In this document: piece after piece, positions 14,689-23,687 of the stretch | Layout: each line of letters starts with the position of its first letter | Position numbering within the stretch: the stretch's first letter is position 1 | Assembly: GCA_030428385.1 (NCBI GenBank) | Contig: JAUIDY010000026.1 | Span: 1 to 57,621, forward strand | Source of the DNA: Rhodothermia bacterium | GTDB taxonomy: Bacteria > Bacteroidota > Rhodothermia > Rhodothermales > JAAAOL01 | Length of the DNA: 57,621 bases | Direction: 5' to 3' | The notes under the pieces: model-generated | Databases searched by the model: none | Seen by the model: the letters and a program-made list of their open reading frames with translations, nothing else | What the model was told of the DNA's origin: nothing | Made by a program: the position numbers and the translations under genes

Positions 14689-15504
14689 ATGTACCTCACC
14701 CGCCATCACACAAGCGCCGGTCCGCGCTGGGCCGTAGACGGGCAATGGCTGCCCGCCGACTTCAGCCTCAATCTGTTGCTGCAACTGCCGCAAGCCGCCA
14801 TTACCAGCTTCGTTCAAGCCATCCTCACCGAAGGCCCTGCCAGCGGCGACTTGCTCCCACCTGTGGAATCTGCCCATGAAGTGTGGGCCTGCGGCGTGAC
14901 CTACCTGCGCAGCCGCGAAGCCCGCGAGGCCGAGTCGGAGGTGCGCGACGTGTACCAGAAGGTTTATCACGCCGACCGCCCGGAGCTTTTCTTCAAGAGC
15001 GTCGGCTGGCGCGTGGTGGGGCATGGCACCCCCATCCGTATCCGCAAAGACAGCCACTGGAACGTCCCCGAACCCGAACTTACCCTCGTCATCAACAGCG
15101 ACGGCGAAATTGTCGGCTACAGCGTCGGCGACGATGTGTCGTCGCGCGACATCGAGGGCGAAAATCCGTTGTACCTGCCGCAGGCCAAGATGTACAACGG
15201 TGCCTGTGCCGTCGGCCCCGGTATCCTGCTCACCGACGCTGACACGTTGCGCGATTTGCCCGTGCATCTTGAAATCGAGCGCGACGGCGCCGTCGTGTTC
15301 GAAGGCGACACCAGCATTGCGCAGATGAAACGTTCCCTCGAAGAACTGGTCCACTACCTCACTCTGGAGATGGACTTCCCCAACGGCGCATTTTTGATGA
15401 CTGGAACGGGCATCGTCCCCACCGAAGCCTTCTCGCTAAACATCGGCGACACGGTGCATATCACCATCGGCGACCTGACGCTGTCGAACCCGGTGACCTC
15501 CTGA
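14689..15504 (+). CDS. fumarylacetoacetase-family protein, likely 2-keto-3-deoxy-pentonate dehydratase
   Basis: The 271-residue protein has the FAH-fold C-terminal domain. Visible parts are EVWACGVTYLRSREAR, the metal ligands in VPEPELTLVINSDGEIVGY (ExE) and SVGDDVSSRDIEGENPLYL (downstream Asp), then KMYNGACAVGP. LPQAKMY is the hallmark for catabolic members acting on 2-keto acids. In combination with the next gene the best-fitting role is dehydration of 2-keto-3-deoxy-L-arabinonate or D-xylonate to alpha-ketoglutarate semialdehyde. The family also contains acylpyruvases, so this is an inference from context. The start is ATG 14689. Confidence 0.87.
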   Translation: MYLTRHHTSAGPRWAVDGQWLPADFSLNLLLQLPQAAITSFVQAILTEGPASGDLLPPVESAHEVWACGVTYLRSREAREAESEVRDVYQKVYHADRPELFFKSVGWRVVGHGTPIRIRKDSHWNVPEPELTLVINSDGEIVGYSVGDDVSSRDIEGENPLYLPQAKMYNGACAVGPGILLTDADTLRDLPVHLEIERDGAVVFEGDTSIAQMKRSLEELVHYLTLEMDFPNGAFLMTGTGIVPTEAFSLNIGDTVHITIGDLTLSNPVTS

Positions 15505-15625
15505 TTTAGCGTATGAGAGTTGATGGGTATGGGAGTATGGGGGATTTCGTTTCCTAACGATCTGCATGTCCATCCTCCCAAACACCCTTACTCCCAAACA
15601 CCCACACTCCGAAACACCCCCAAAC
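15505..15625. repeat. self-complementary purine/pyrimidine spacer 3
   Basis: The gap between the dehydratase and dehydrogenase genes begins purine-rich (GTATGAGAGTTGATGGGTAT, GGGAGTATGGGGG). It ends pyrimidine-rich (CTCCCAAACACCCTTACTCC, CAAACACCCACACTCC). It has the same layout as the spacers at 6900 and 8533, always stop codon, purines, pyrimidines, start codon. Confidence 0.7.
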
Positions 15626-15633
15626 CCCAACCC

Positions 15634-17214
15634 ATGACCCACCCCGTCCTCGTCGCCGGTAGCTGGCGGCCCGCCCACGACCCCATCGGCACGTTTCACG
15701 CCACCAACCCCGCCACCCGCGAGCAACGCCCCAACGCCTACCCGATCTCCAGCGTCGCCGATGTGCATGCCGCGCTGGAAGCAGGACATGAAGCCGCCCT
15801 CGCGCTGCGAAGCGTTGCGCCGGAGCAAATCGCTGACTTTTTAGAGCAATTCGCCGACAACATCGAGGCGCGGGGCGATGCGATTGCCGCCATCGGTCAT
15901 TTGGAGACCGCACTGCCCGAGGCGACGCGCCTGCGCAAGGGCGAGATGGGGCGCACAACGAACCAGTTGCGTCAGGCCGCCGCCGCCGCCCGCGACCGCG
16001 CGTGGGTAAATGCCACCATCGATACCGGCACGAATATCCGCTCGATGCTGGGGCCGCTGAATGGCCCGGTGGTGGTGTTTGGGCCGAACAACTTCCCCCT
16101 GGCGTTTAACGGTATCTCCGGTGGCGACTTCGCGGCGGCAATTGCGGCGGGCAACCCCGTCATCGCCAAGGCCAACCCGGCGCACCCCGGTACCACGCGG
16201 CTCCTCGCCGAAGCCGCCTTCGACGCAGTGCAGGCCAGCGGTCTGCCTGCTGCCACCGTGCAGTTGCTCTACCACATGCCGCCCGAAGCGGGGCTTGAAC
16301 TGGTGTCGCATCCGCTGGTGGGCGCGACGGGCTTCACCGGCAGCCAGTTTGCGGGCCTTAAGTTAAAAGAAGCCGCTGACAAGGCGGGTAAGCCGATCTA
16401 TCTGGAGATGTCGAGCGTGAACCCGGTGTTTATCCTGCCCGGCGCGCTGGACGAACGCACCGCCGACGTCGCCCAGGAGTTCTACGGCTCGTGCTCGCTG
16501 GCGGCGGGGCAGTTTTGCACCAACCCCGGCCTCGTCATTCTGCCCAGCGGCGAGGCTGGCGAGGCGTTTGCCAAGGCCGCCGCCGACCTGTTTGCCCAGA
16601 ATGCGCCCGGCACGCTGCTCAGCCCCAACGGCCCCGGCAACATCGCCAACGCCCTCGGCACCCTGACCGAGCACGGTGCGGAAATCATCACGGGCGGAAG
16701 TGAAGCCGACACCCCCGGCTACGCCTTTGAGAACACCCTGCTGCGCACCGACGCCAATACCTTCCTCGCCAACGCCGAGGCATTACAAACCGAAGCTTTT
16801 GGCACCGTGAGCCTGCTGGTGTTCGCCGACGATGCGGCGCAGATGGCACAAATCGCCGATGCACTGGACGGCAACCTCACAGGCAGCATCTACACCGACA
16901 CCAATGGTGCCGACGACAACGCCTACACCACCCTCGAACCTGCACTGCGCCCGAAGGTGGGCCGCCTGCTCAACGACAAGATGCCCACGGGCGTCGCGGT
17001 CGTCCCGGCGATGAACCACGGCGGGCCGTTCCCGTCCACCGGACACCCCGGTTTCACCGCTGTTGGCATCCCCGCCTCGCTGGTGCGCTTCGCCGCGCTG
17101 CAATCGTACGACAACGTCCGCCCGCACCGCCTCCCACCGGAGCTTCAAGACAAAAACCCCACGGGCACGATGTGGCGGTCTATTGATGGCGTGTGGACGC
17201 AGAACGACGTGTGA
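15634..17214 (+). CDS. alpha-ketoglutarate semialdehyde (2,5-dioxopentanoate) dehydrogenase
   Basis: This 526-residue aldehyde dehydrogenase is of the NADP-dependent type III KGSADH size class. Visible landmarks are VFGPNNFPLAFNGISGGDFA (cofactor entry), GNPVIAKANPAHPGT, GATGFTGSQFAG (Rossmann turn), YLEMSSVNPVFILPG (general-base Glu) and the nucleophile AAGQFCTNPGLV. The C-terminal motif NHGGPFPSTGHPGFTAVG is typical of this subfamily. It oxidises alpha-ketoglutarate semialdehyde to alpha-ketoglutarate, the last step of the Weimberg-type pentose pathway. ATG 15634 begins right before the conserved N-terminal strand; an upstream extension would run through the low-complexity spacer. Confidence 0.93.
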   Translation: MTHPVLVAGSWRPAHDPIGTFHATNPATREQRPNAYPISSVADVHAALEAGHEAALALRSVAPEQIADFLEQFADNIEARGDAIAAIGHLETALPEATRLRKGEMGRTTNQLRQAAAAARDRAWVNATIDTGTNIRSMLGPLNGPVVVFGPNNFPLAFNGISGGDFAAAIAAGNPVIAKANPAHPGTTRLLAEAAFDAVQASGLPAATVQLLYHMPPEAGLELVSHPLVGATGFTGSQFAGLKLKEAADKAGKPIYLEMSSVNPVFILPGALDERTADVAQEFYGSCSLAAGQFCTNPGLVILPSGEAGEAFAKAAADLFAQNAPGTLLSPNGPGNIANALGTLTEHGAEIITGGSEADTPGYAFENTLLRTDANTFLANAEALQTEAFGTVSLLVFADDAAQMAQIADALDGNLTGSIYTDTNGADDNAYTTLEPALRPKVGRLLNDKMPTGVAVVPAMNHGGPFPSTGHPGFTAVGIPASLVRFAALQSYDNVRPHRLPPELQDKNPTGTMWRSIDGVWTQNDV

Positions 17215-17249
17215 GGGATGGGAGAAGTGGTTAGGGGGAGGAAACACAC

Positions 17250-18251
17250 ATGAGTAAAAAACTTCGCATCGGGCTGGTGTACGACGTGTTCGAGGCGTAC
17301 CCGTGGCAGCCGGGCGACCCGCCCGACGCCGACGCCGAGTATGAGCCCGAAGCCACCGTCGCCGCGCTCGAAGCGGCGGTTCGGGCGCTGGGAGCCGAGC
17401 CCGTACGGTTGGGCACGGCGCGGGATGTGCTGCGCAAGATGCCAGACCTCGGCGTCGATGCAGCCATCAACATCGCCGAGGGAGCACAGAGCCGCAACCG
17501 CGAAGCCTACGCCCCCATCCTGCTCGAACTCGCAGGTGTCCCCTGCCTTGGCTCCGACGCGCTCACGCTGTCGCTCAGCCTCGACAAGGCGTGGACAAAG
17601 GATCTCGCCCAGGCCGCGGGGGTGCCTACGCCTGCCTACCGCGTGTATGCCACCGCTGACGCCATCGACGCCGCTGATCTGCTGGGGCCGTTTCCGCTGT
17701 TTGTGAAGCCGCGCTATGAAGGCACGTCGAAAGGCATCACGGTGCAGAGCAAGGTGGAAACGGTGGACGCGCTAAAGACGCAGGTCGCGTGGATGACCGA
17801 GACGTACCGCCAAGATGCGCTCGTGGAAGCGTTCATCAGCGGCGGCGGTGAATTTACGGTGCCCGTCATCGGCAATGACCCGCCAGGAGCGTTGCCCGTG
17901 CTGCAACGCGCCGTGGAAGCCCAAACCGGCATCGGGCTGCATGCGCTGGAGCATCGCGGCCTGCCAAAACAGGACTACGACTACCGGCTCGACGGCGACC
18001 TCACGCCTGACCTCGAAGCCACGCTGCACCGCCATGCCCTCGCCGTTTACGAAAAGCTGGAATGCAAGGACTTCGCCCGCATCGACTTCCGCGTGGATGC
18101 TGAGGGCCAGCCGTGGTTTCTGGAAATCAACCCCTTGCCCACCTTCGCGCCCGGCGATACCTTTGCCATCGTCGCTGAACTGCTGGGGCGCTCGTATGAA
18201 GGCTTTCTCGCCGAGGTCTTGCAACGTGGCCTGCGGCGGGTGCTGCTGTAA
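17250..18251 (+). CDS. D-alanine-D-alanine ligase-family ATP-grasp protein
   Basis: The 333-residue protein has an ATP-grasp core: FPLFVKPRYEGTSKGI (ATP-binding Lys and glycine-rich loop), DALVEAFISGGGEFTV, then FARIDFRVDAEGQPWFLEIN, where the Asp/Glu/Asn residues bind magnesium. The N-terminal half (LRIGLVYDVFEAYP, INIAEGAQSRNREA) resembles Ddl but differs from the housekeeping enzyme, so the product may be another dipeptide-like bond. The start is supported by GGGGAGG 6 nt before ATG 17250, one of the few clear Shine-Dalgarno sequences here. It follows the dehydrogenase by 35 bp and precedes a RuvC-fold gene. Confidence 0.88.
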   Translation: MSKKLRIGLVYDVFEAYPWQPGDPPDADAEYEPEATVAALEAAVRALGAEPVRLGTARDVLRKMPDLGVDAAINIAEGAQSRNREAYAPILLELAGVPCLGSDALTLSLSLDKAWTKDLAQAAGVPTPAYRVYATADAIDAADLLGPFPLFVKPRYEGTSKGITVQSKVETVDALKTQVAWMTETYRQDALVEAFISGGGEFTVPVIGNDPPGALPVLQRAVEAQTGIGLHALEHRGLPKQDYDYRLDGDLTPDLEATLHRHALAVYEKLECKDFARIDFRVDAEGQPWFLEINPLPTFAPGDTFAIVAELLGRSYEGFLAEVLQRGLRRVLL

Positions 18252-18278
18252 GCCATGCTTTTCACCAACACATAATCC

Positions 18279-18767
18279 ATGTCTGCCTCCTTGCTTGCCG
18301 TTGACCTGGGCCTGAAAACGGGGCTGGCGCTGTATGGAAACGACGGGCGGCTGGTGTGGTACCGCTCACGCAACTACGGGTCGCGGGGACGCTTGCGCAA
18401 AGCCGCTGCGTCAGTGTTGCGAGAAACGGAAACGGTGGGTGTGCTGGCCCTCGAAGGCGGGGGCGACCTGGCCGTGCCGTGGATCACCGAGGCCGAGCGC
18501 CGGGGCATCACCGTCCTTCAACTCTCCGCCGAGACGTGGCGCAAGGAACTGCTGCTGGCGCGCAACCAACGCAGCGGCTCCGATGCCAAAAAACACGCCG
18601 ACACGCTCGCCCGTCACCTCATCGCGTGGTCGAACGCCAAGCGCCCCACCTCGCTCCGCCACGACGCCGCCGAGGCCATTTGCGTTGGCTTCTGGGCCGT
18701 GTGGCACCTGCAATGGCTTCCGGAAATTCCGCCCGAACTGCGCCCGCACCTCTCCCGGGCAAAGTAG
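18279..18767 (+). CDS. RuvC/RNase H-fold protein
   Basis: The 162-residue protein opens with SLLAVDLGLKTGLALYG, an RNase H-fold first strand with Asp. It continues with VGVLALEGGGDLAVPW (acidic residue at the end of strand 4) and ends RHDAAEAICVGFWAVWHL, where the DAAEA block matches the last catalytic Asp of RuvC-like nucleases. Order and spacing of these acids suggest an active Holliday-junction-resolvase-like nuclease, but it is not canonical RuvC. It starts 27 bp after the ATP-grasp gene. A perfect 10 bp stem lies 42 bp downstream. Confidence 0.75.
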   Translation: MSASLLAVDLGLKTGLALYGNDGRLVWYRSRNYGSRGRLRKAAASVLRETETVGVLALEGGGDLAVPWITEAERRGITVLQLSAETWRKELLLARNQRSGSDAKKHADTLARHLIAWSNAKRPTSLRHDAAEAICVGFWAVWHLQWLPEIPPELRPHLSRAK

Positions 18768-18808
18768 CCTTTCGCCCCGCTGATCACGCCGTTGACGGTT
18801 TGACGATA

Positions 18809-18840
18809 CACAGGGTGTCGCTCAGATGTCACACCCTGTG
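18809..18840. terminator. hairpin after the RuvC-fold gene
   Basis: CACAGGGTGT and ACACCCTGTG are perfect 10 bp complementary arms around a 12 nt loop. No T-run follows on the + strand, so it may be a transcript-end structure rather than a classical intrinsic terminator. Downstream at 18871-18897, GATCCTTCGTGATGACG matches the right end of palindrome P3. Confidence 0.65.
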
Positions 18841-18947
18841 AATTATCCTGTCCGTAGCTCAGAACCATCGCTCTTTCTTTGATCCTTCGTGATGACGTGG
18901 AATGAGCGAAGTAGCCATCTGCCTCACCCTTAACCCACGTAGTAGCC

Positions 18948-19904
18948 ATGCCCGACACCGACCTCACTGCCAAGCTACACCGCTACCAAGCCGCGCTCGA
19001 CGGCCTCATCGAACGCCTCCAGGAAGACCGCTGGGTGCTAGCTGCCGTGCTCGTCGGGTCCCTGAACGAAGAAACCATCTGGCGCAAGGAAGGCCTTGGG
19101 TTGTGGATTGTGGAAGCCGACGGCGTCACGCGTCGCCGCCGCAGCGATGGGGACGAGCCGCGTATCTGGCGGACGCTGGTGGAGCAGGACGTGAACCTGT
19201 GGTGCGAGTTGATCCCGCGTGCCCGATTCAAACAGATGGTGGAAGGCAGCGCCCGGACGTCGTTTTCGTACAATTTCTTCGCCACCCGCACGCTCGTCTA
19301 CAGCACCGACGAAGGCATCACGCGATGGTTTGAGCAAGCCAACACCCTGGCGCTGCGCGACCAGAAACATGAGTTGTTGATGACGACCGGCTGGGTCGCC
19401 CATAGCCTGCGCCACACCCGCCGCCTGCTCGACCTCAAAGAAGACCTGCCGCTGGCGTGGCAATCGGCGCTGGAGGTGGCGCACGCGCTGGCCGCTGTGC
19501 ACGTGGTGCAGCGCAGCGAAATCTGCGAGACACCCGCTATCTACCGCGCCCTCGCCGACAACCCCGGCTTTTTCAACACGGTCTACACCGCCCTACTCAC
19601 CCCCGGCATCTCGGAATATATCATTCGCACGGCGCTGGAAACGGGCGAGGCGTGGCTGGACGAACACGGCGAGGCGCACTGCGAGCCGGTGCTGCGCTAC
19701 CTGCGCCAGCAACACCGCGCCGTCCCGCTCTCTGAGTTGGCCGACCAGTTTGCGTACACCCAGCTTTACCCGTGGCACCTCGAAGCGGCGTGCGAGTGGC
19801 TCGTCCGCGCCCGCCGCGCCGATAAACTCGCCGCCGACCTGTTGCTCACGAAGCGCAGCCGCACCCCCGTCGAAGAACCCGCCTACTTTATCGATGCCGC
19901 CTGA
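18948..19904 (+). CDS. nucleotidyltransferase-fold protein with C-terminal winged helix
   Basis: The 318-residue protein carries [18 protein letters not shown] near residue 30, which resembles the GS motif opening a minimal nucleotidyltransferase fold; the expected paired Asp residues are replaced ([10 protein letters not shown]), so activity is uncertain. A helical middle follows (residues about 130-240). The last 65 residues ([33 protein letters not shown]) read like a winged helix. The uvrA paralogue starts inside its last codons (11 bp overlap), so the two are almost certainly translated from one mRNA. No published function is known to me for this pair. Confidence 0.7.
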   Translation: MPDTDLTAKLHRYQAALDGLIERLQEDRWVLAAVLVGSLNEETIWRKEGLGLWIVEADGVTRRRRSDGDEPRIWRTLVEQDVNLWCELIPRARFKQMVEGSARTSFSYNFFATRTLVYSTDEGITRWFEQANTLALRDQKHELLMTTGWVAHSLRHTRRLLDLKEDLPLAWQSALEVAHALAAVHVVQRSEICETPAIYRALADNPGFFNTVYTALLTPGISEYIIRTALETGEAWLDEHGEAHCEPVLRYLRQQHRAVPLSELADQFAYTQLYPWHLEAACEWLVRARRADKLAADLLLTKRSRTPVEEPAYFIDAA

Positions 19905-22767
19905 ACCCACCGCCCCGCGCACCCACATCGACGTGCAGGGTGCCCGCGAAAACAACCTGCGCAACGTGAGCGTCGCCATCCCGCGCGACCAGTTGACCGT
20001 CGTCACGGGCGTCAGCGGCTCGGGCAAGTCGTCGCTGGCGTTTGACACCGTCTATGCCGAAGGGCAACGGCGGCTGCTGGCCTCGATGTCGTCGTATGCG
20101 AAACGCTTCGTCGCCCAGCTTCGCAAGCCCGACGTTGACTTTGTGAACGGCCTCTCGCCCGTGGTATCCATCGACCAGAAGACGGTGGGCCGCAACCCGC
20201 GCAGCACCATCGGCACGATGACCGACATGCAGGACTACCTGCGGATGTTATTTGCCACGCTGGGACAGGCGCATTGCCCGTGGTGCGAAGCGTCCATCGC
20301 CGCCCGCACGCCGCATCAGATGGTGGAACACCTGCTGGCCCTGCCCGAAGGCACCGAAGTCGAGATCCGCGTGCCGGTCTGGAAGGTGTGGGGCGAAGAC
20401 TGGGCGTGGCTGCTCGACCAGATCCGCCACCACGGCTACCGCCACGCCTGCCTCGACGGCACCCGCATCGACCTGGGCGACGACCTGACGCTGAACGAAG
20501 ACGACGACCACCACATCGAAGCCATCGTGGACCGCGTCGTCATCGCGCCCGACATCGATCGCGAAGTGATAGCCTCGCTGGAAAACGCCCGCAAACTCGG
20601 CGACGGGCTGGTGTCGTTTCATTTATCCGACGACCTTGACGACGCCATCAAAACCCGGTTTTACGCTGATTTTGGCTGCGCCGAGCATCACATCGTCAGC
20701 CTCGACCTGCACCACGGCGACTTTACGTTCAACGACCCGGCGGGCGCATGCGTGACGTGTGCGGGCCTGGGCACGGGCAAGCGCGTGCATCGGCAACTGC
20801 TCATCCCCGACCCAAGTCGCTCGCTGCGCAACGGGGCCATTGTGAGTTACGACTACAAGCCCGACAACTGGAACGGGCGCACCTTCTACACCCTCTCGAA
20901 GCGGTTCGACTTCTCGCTCGACGTGCCGTTTGACGAACTGGAGCCCGACATCGCGGAGATGCTACTGTACGGCTGCCCCGACGAATTGCTCTCAATGGAA
21001 ATCCCGCCGGAGGCCCGCAACGGGCAGCACTACAAAGGGCGCGAGTTTCGTTTCCACGGCGTCATCAACAACATCGAGCGGCGGTATCACTGGTACCGCA
21101 AGCAGGGCGAGGCAAACACGTGGATGGAGGATTTCCTCGACAAGGTGATGGTGGAATACGACTGCCCCGACTGCAACGGCGACCGCCTCAAGCGCACGCG
21201 CTGCCTCGTCACCATCGGCGGACGTAGCCTGCCCGACCTGGGCCGGATGCATCTGGTAGAACTGCTCGGCTTCCTGCAAGCCATCGACGTGCCACCGTCA
21301 AAGCAGGCCGTTGCCGACGTGATTTTGCGCGAGGTGACCACCCGGCTGCAACTGCTCATCGACATCGGCCTCGACTATCTCAGCCTCGATCGCCGATCCG
21401 GCACGCTGTCGGGCGGCGAGGCGCAGCGCATCCGCCTTTCCACGCAGATTGGCAGCGGGCTGATGGGGATGTTGTATGTGTTGGACGAGCCCAGTATCGG
21501 GCTGCACCCGAAGGACAACGCCCGCATGATCGCCACCATTCGGCGACTGGTTGACATCGGCAACACGGTGGTAGTGGTGGAGCACGACGAAGAAACCATC
21601 CGCAGCGCCGACTTCTGCATCGAGATCGGGCCGGGACCCGGCGTACATGGCGGCACCATCGTCGCCGCCGAGCCGCCCGCCGCGCTGATCCAAAACAAAC
21701 GCTCGGTGACGGGCGCGTACCTCTCCGGGCGGCGCACGATTGCCATGCCAGATGAACGCCGCCCGACCGACCACGGCTGGATAACGGTGCACGGTTGCCG
21801 CCACAACAACCTGCAAAACGTAGACATCGCCCTGCCGCTCGGTGTGCTGACGTGTATTACCGGCGCATCGGGATCAGGGAAAAGCTCGTTTGTGCACGAG
21901 ACGCTCTACAAAAAGCTGGCGTCGCTGCTGCACGACAGCCGCGTGCTGCCCGGCGACCACGACGCCATCAGTGGGCACCACGCCATCGACGACGTAATTC
22001 ACATCGACCAGAGCCCGATTGGGCGTTCGTCGCGCAGCAACCCGGCGACGTACATCGGCATCTACGACAACATCCGGAAGCTTTTTGCGTCCACGCCGCT
22101 CTCCAAAAAACGCGGCTACAAGGCGTCGCGCTTCAGCTTCAACGTGAAGGGCGGGCGCTGCGAGGCGTGTGGCGGCGAGGGGACGATTACCACCAAACTG
22201 TCGTTTATGCCCGACGTGGAGGTGCAGTGCCCCACGTGCAGAGGCGCGCGCTACAACGCCGAGACGCTGGAGGTGCTGTGGCGCGGCAAAACCATCGCCG
22301 ACGTGCTGGAGCTGTCCATCGAGGAAGGCGTGGCGTTTTTTAAGGACCAGCGGTTGATCCACCGCAAGCTGGGCGTGCTGCACCGGCTGGGGCTGGGCTA
22401 TCTCAAGATCGGGCATCCGGCTCCCATCCTTTCCGGCGGCGAGGCGCAGCGCGTGAAGCTGGGCGACCACCTCGGCAAGGTGAAGCGCGGCAAACACCTG
22501 CTCTACATCCTCGACGAGCCCACCACCGGCCTGCACGCCGCCGACATCGACAAGCTGCTGCACGCCCTCAACGCCCTCGTGGACAAGGGCCACACCGTCG
22601 TTGTTATCGAGCACAACCTGGACGTGATCAAAACCGCCGACTGGATCGTGGACCTTGGCCCCGAAGGCGGGCACAACGGCGGGCACGTCCTCGCCACTGG
22701 ACGCCCGGAAGACGTGGTGGCGACCGAAGCGAGCCACACCGGACGGTTTCTGGCGAAGGTGTTGTGA
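19894..22767 (+). CDS. UvrA-family ATPase, divergent paralogue
   Basis: The 957-residue protein has both ABC ATPase modules. Walker [10 protein letters not shown] lies near residue 38 and GASGSGKSS near 658. Signatures are LSGGEAQRI near 505 and LSGGEAQRV near 846, with [12 protein letters not shown] and [12 protein letters not shown] as the Walker B/D-loop segments. Cys pairs CPWC (127), CVTC (286), CPDC (424), CEAC (756) and CPTC (779) suggest zinc sites. The region between the first Cys pair and the second differs from canonical UvrA: the usual GRKGEY-like segment of the UvrB-binding domain is replaced by [11 protein letters not shown]. It is therefore a UvrA2-type paralogue, of the kind linked to damage tolerance or export of DNA-binding drugs. 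The main uvrA is at 54357. Confidence 0.9.
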   Translation: MPPEPTAPRTHIDVQGARENNLRNVSVAIPRDQLTVVTGVSGSGKSSLAFDTVYAEGQRRLLASMSSYAKRFVAQLRKPDVDFVNGLSPVVSIDQKTVGRNPRSTIGTMTDMQDYLRMLFATLGQAHCPWCEASIAARTPHQMVEHLLALPEGTEVEIRVPVWKVWGEDWAWLLDQIRHHGYRHACLDGTRIDLGDDLTLNEDDDHHIEAIVDRVVIAPDIDREVIASLENARKLGDGLVSFHLSDDLDDAIKTRFYADFGCAEHHIVSLDLHHGDFTFNDPAGACVTCAGLGTGKRVHRQLLIPDPSRSLRNGAIVSYDYKPDNWNGRTFYTLSKRFDFSLDVPFDELEPDIAEMLLYGCPDELLSMEIPPEARNGQHYKGREFRFHGVINNIERRYHWYRKQGEANTWMEDFLDKVMVEYDCPDCNGDRLKRTRCLVTIGGRSLPDLGRMHLVELLGFLQAIDVPPSKQAVADVILREVTTRLQLLIDIGLDYLSLDRRSGTLSGGEAQRIRLSTQIGSGLMGMLYVLDEPSIGLHPKDNARMIATIRRLVDIGNTVVVVEHDEETIRSADFCIEIGPGPGVHGGTIVAAEPPAALIQNKRSVTGAYLSGRRTIAMPDERRPTDHGWITVHGCRHNNLQNVDIALPLGVLTCITGASGSGKSSFVHETLYKKLASLLHDSRVLPGDHDAISGHHAIDDVIHIDQSPIGRSSRSNPATYIGIYDNIRKLFASTPLSKKRGYKASRFSFNVKGGRCEACGGEGTITTKLSFMPDVEVQCPTCRGARYNAETLEVLWRGKTIADVLELSIEEGVAFFKDQRLIHRKLGVLHRLGLGYLKIGHPAPILSGGEAQRVKLGDHLGKVKRGKHLLYILDEPTTGLHAADIDKLLHALNALVDKGHTVVVIEHNLDVIKTADWIVDLGPEGGHNGGHVLATGRPEDVVATEASHTGRFLAKVL

Positions 22768-22781
22768 TCGTTGCGCGTTCC

Positions 22782-22889
22782 CGTCATCGCGAGGATCCAA
22801 CGGCGACGTGGCAATCTCACCCCGACAGGAAATAGCACCTCGACCGGGCTGAGATCACCACAGGATCTACGATCCTTCGTGATGACGAG
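22782..22889. repeat. GTCATC palindrome, copy P3
   Basis: This copy starts CGTCATCGCGAGGATCC, has GTGGCAATCTCACCCCGACA, then CGGGCTGAGATCACCACAGG, and ends GATCCTTCGTGATGACGA. Outer arms are complementary. It is located 15 bp after the uvrA2 stop codon and may terminate that operon. Confidence 0.85.
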
Positions 22890-22979
22890 AATAAAGCGCT
22901 ATTCGCTAGTCCTGTATTTTAGGCTGGTGCCTCTTCGATTGCATTAGCCACTTTCATACACGACATGACGGATAAATAT

Positions 22980-23072
22980 GTCATCTCGAACGGATGTGAG
23001 AGATCTCCCACTTTCAAGTTCAGCTAAACGATAACGTGGGAGATCTCTCCTCCCGCTCGTCGTCGAGATGAC
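22980..23072. repeat. GTCATC palindrome, copy P4 (variant)
   Basis: GTCATCTCGAACGGATGTGA at the left and CGTCGTCGAGATGAC at the right are the outer arms; GAGAGATCTCCCAC and GTGGGAGATCTCTCC are perfect inner arms around a short loop. The interior differs from P1-P3 but the ends follow the same rule. P3 and P4 together fill much of the 427 bp gap before the marR gene. Confidence 0.8.
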
Positions 23073-23130
23073 AAGAAAGAACGCACTGCCGTATACAGTG
23101 TCCGGCGATTTATTAAACGATCTCTAGCCC

Positions 23131-23160
23131 TTGCGCTTTTTATCCAATACAAATTACATT
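23131..23160 (+). promoter_or_regulatory. possible promoter of the marR operon
   Basis: TTG at 23131 and TTACATTG near 23154-23161 resemble the Bacteroidota -33 TTTG and -7 TAnnTTTG boxes with close to the expected 19-21 nt gap, and lie about 35 bp upstream of ATG 23195. The match is imperfect. Confidence 0.3.
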
Positions 23161-23194
23161 GCCTGCGCAACTATTTCGACAGCAACAGAAAAAT

Positions 23195-23650
23195 ATGCCG
23201 CAAGACCCTGGCCCGCTCGAAGACGCCCCGGCGTACCTGATTTACCGTCTGGCACGGCTGCTGCGGTTTGACTTGAAGAATATTCTGGCGCGGGTTGGTC
23301 CCGACCTGTCGCCGGAGCAGTATTTTTTGCTGTATCGGCTGTATCGGCAGGACGGTCGGTCTCAGGCCGAGTTGGCCGACAGCGTGCTGGGCGATTATCC
23401 CAACATCACCCGGCTGATTGACGCGCTGGAGAAAAAAGGCTACGTGGCCCGCACGCCAGACCCCAACGACCGACGGCGCTACTTCATCGTGCTCACCGAC
23501 GCAGGCAAGGCACTGATGGCAGACCTGATCGCCCATATCCCCGATGAGCGCCGCCGCGTTTTCCAGGGCATCGCCCCGGAAGATTTGGAAGCGTTTCAAC
23601 GCGTCGTCGCAACGGTGCAGGCCAATCTGCAAAAAACAACGGGCAGCTAA
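23195..23650 (+). CDS. MarR-family transcriptional regulator
   Basis: This protein is 151 residues. The winged helix is evident in LSPEQYFLLYRLYRQDG, SQAELADSVLGDYPNITRLI (recognition helix), EKKGYVARTPDPNDRRRYF (wing) and VLTDAGKALM. These are the standard MarR signature with the conserved DxRR of the wing. ATG 23195 is chosen over the TTG at 23159. Two small exported-protein genes follow at 38 and 13 bp, so the regulator probably heads a three-gene operon and may control it; the ligand is unknown. Confidence 0.93.
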   Translation: MPQDPGPLEDAPAYLIYRLARLLRFDLKNILARVGPDLSPEQYFLLYRLYRQDGRSQAELADSVLGDYPNITRLIDALEKKGYVARTPDPNDRRRYFIVLTDAGKALMADLIAHIPDERRRVFQGIAPEDLEAFQRVVATVQANLQKTTGS

Positions 23651-23687
23651 AGCCGGTTTTTTATTTCTCTAAATATTTGCCAAGGCA

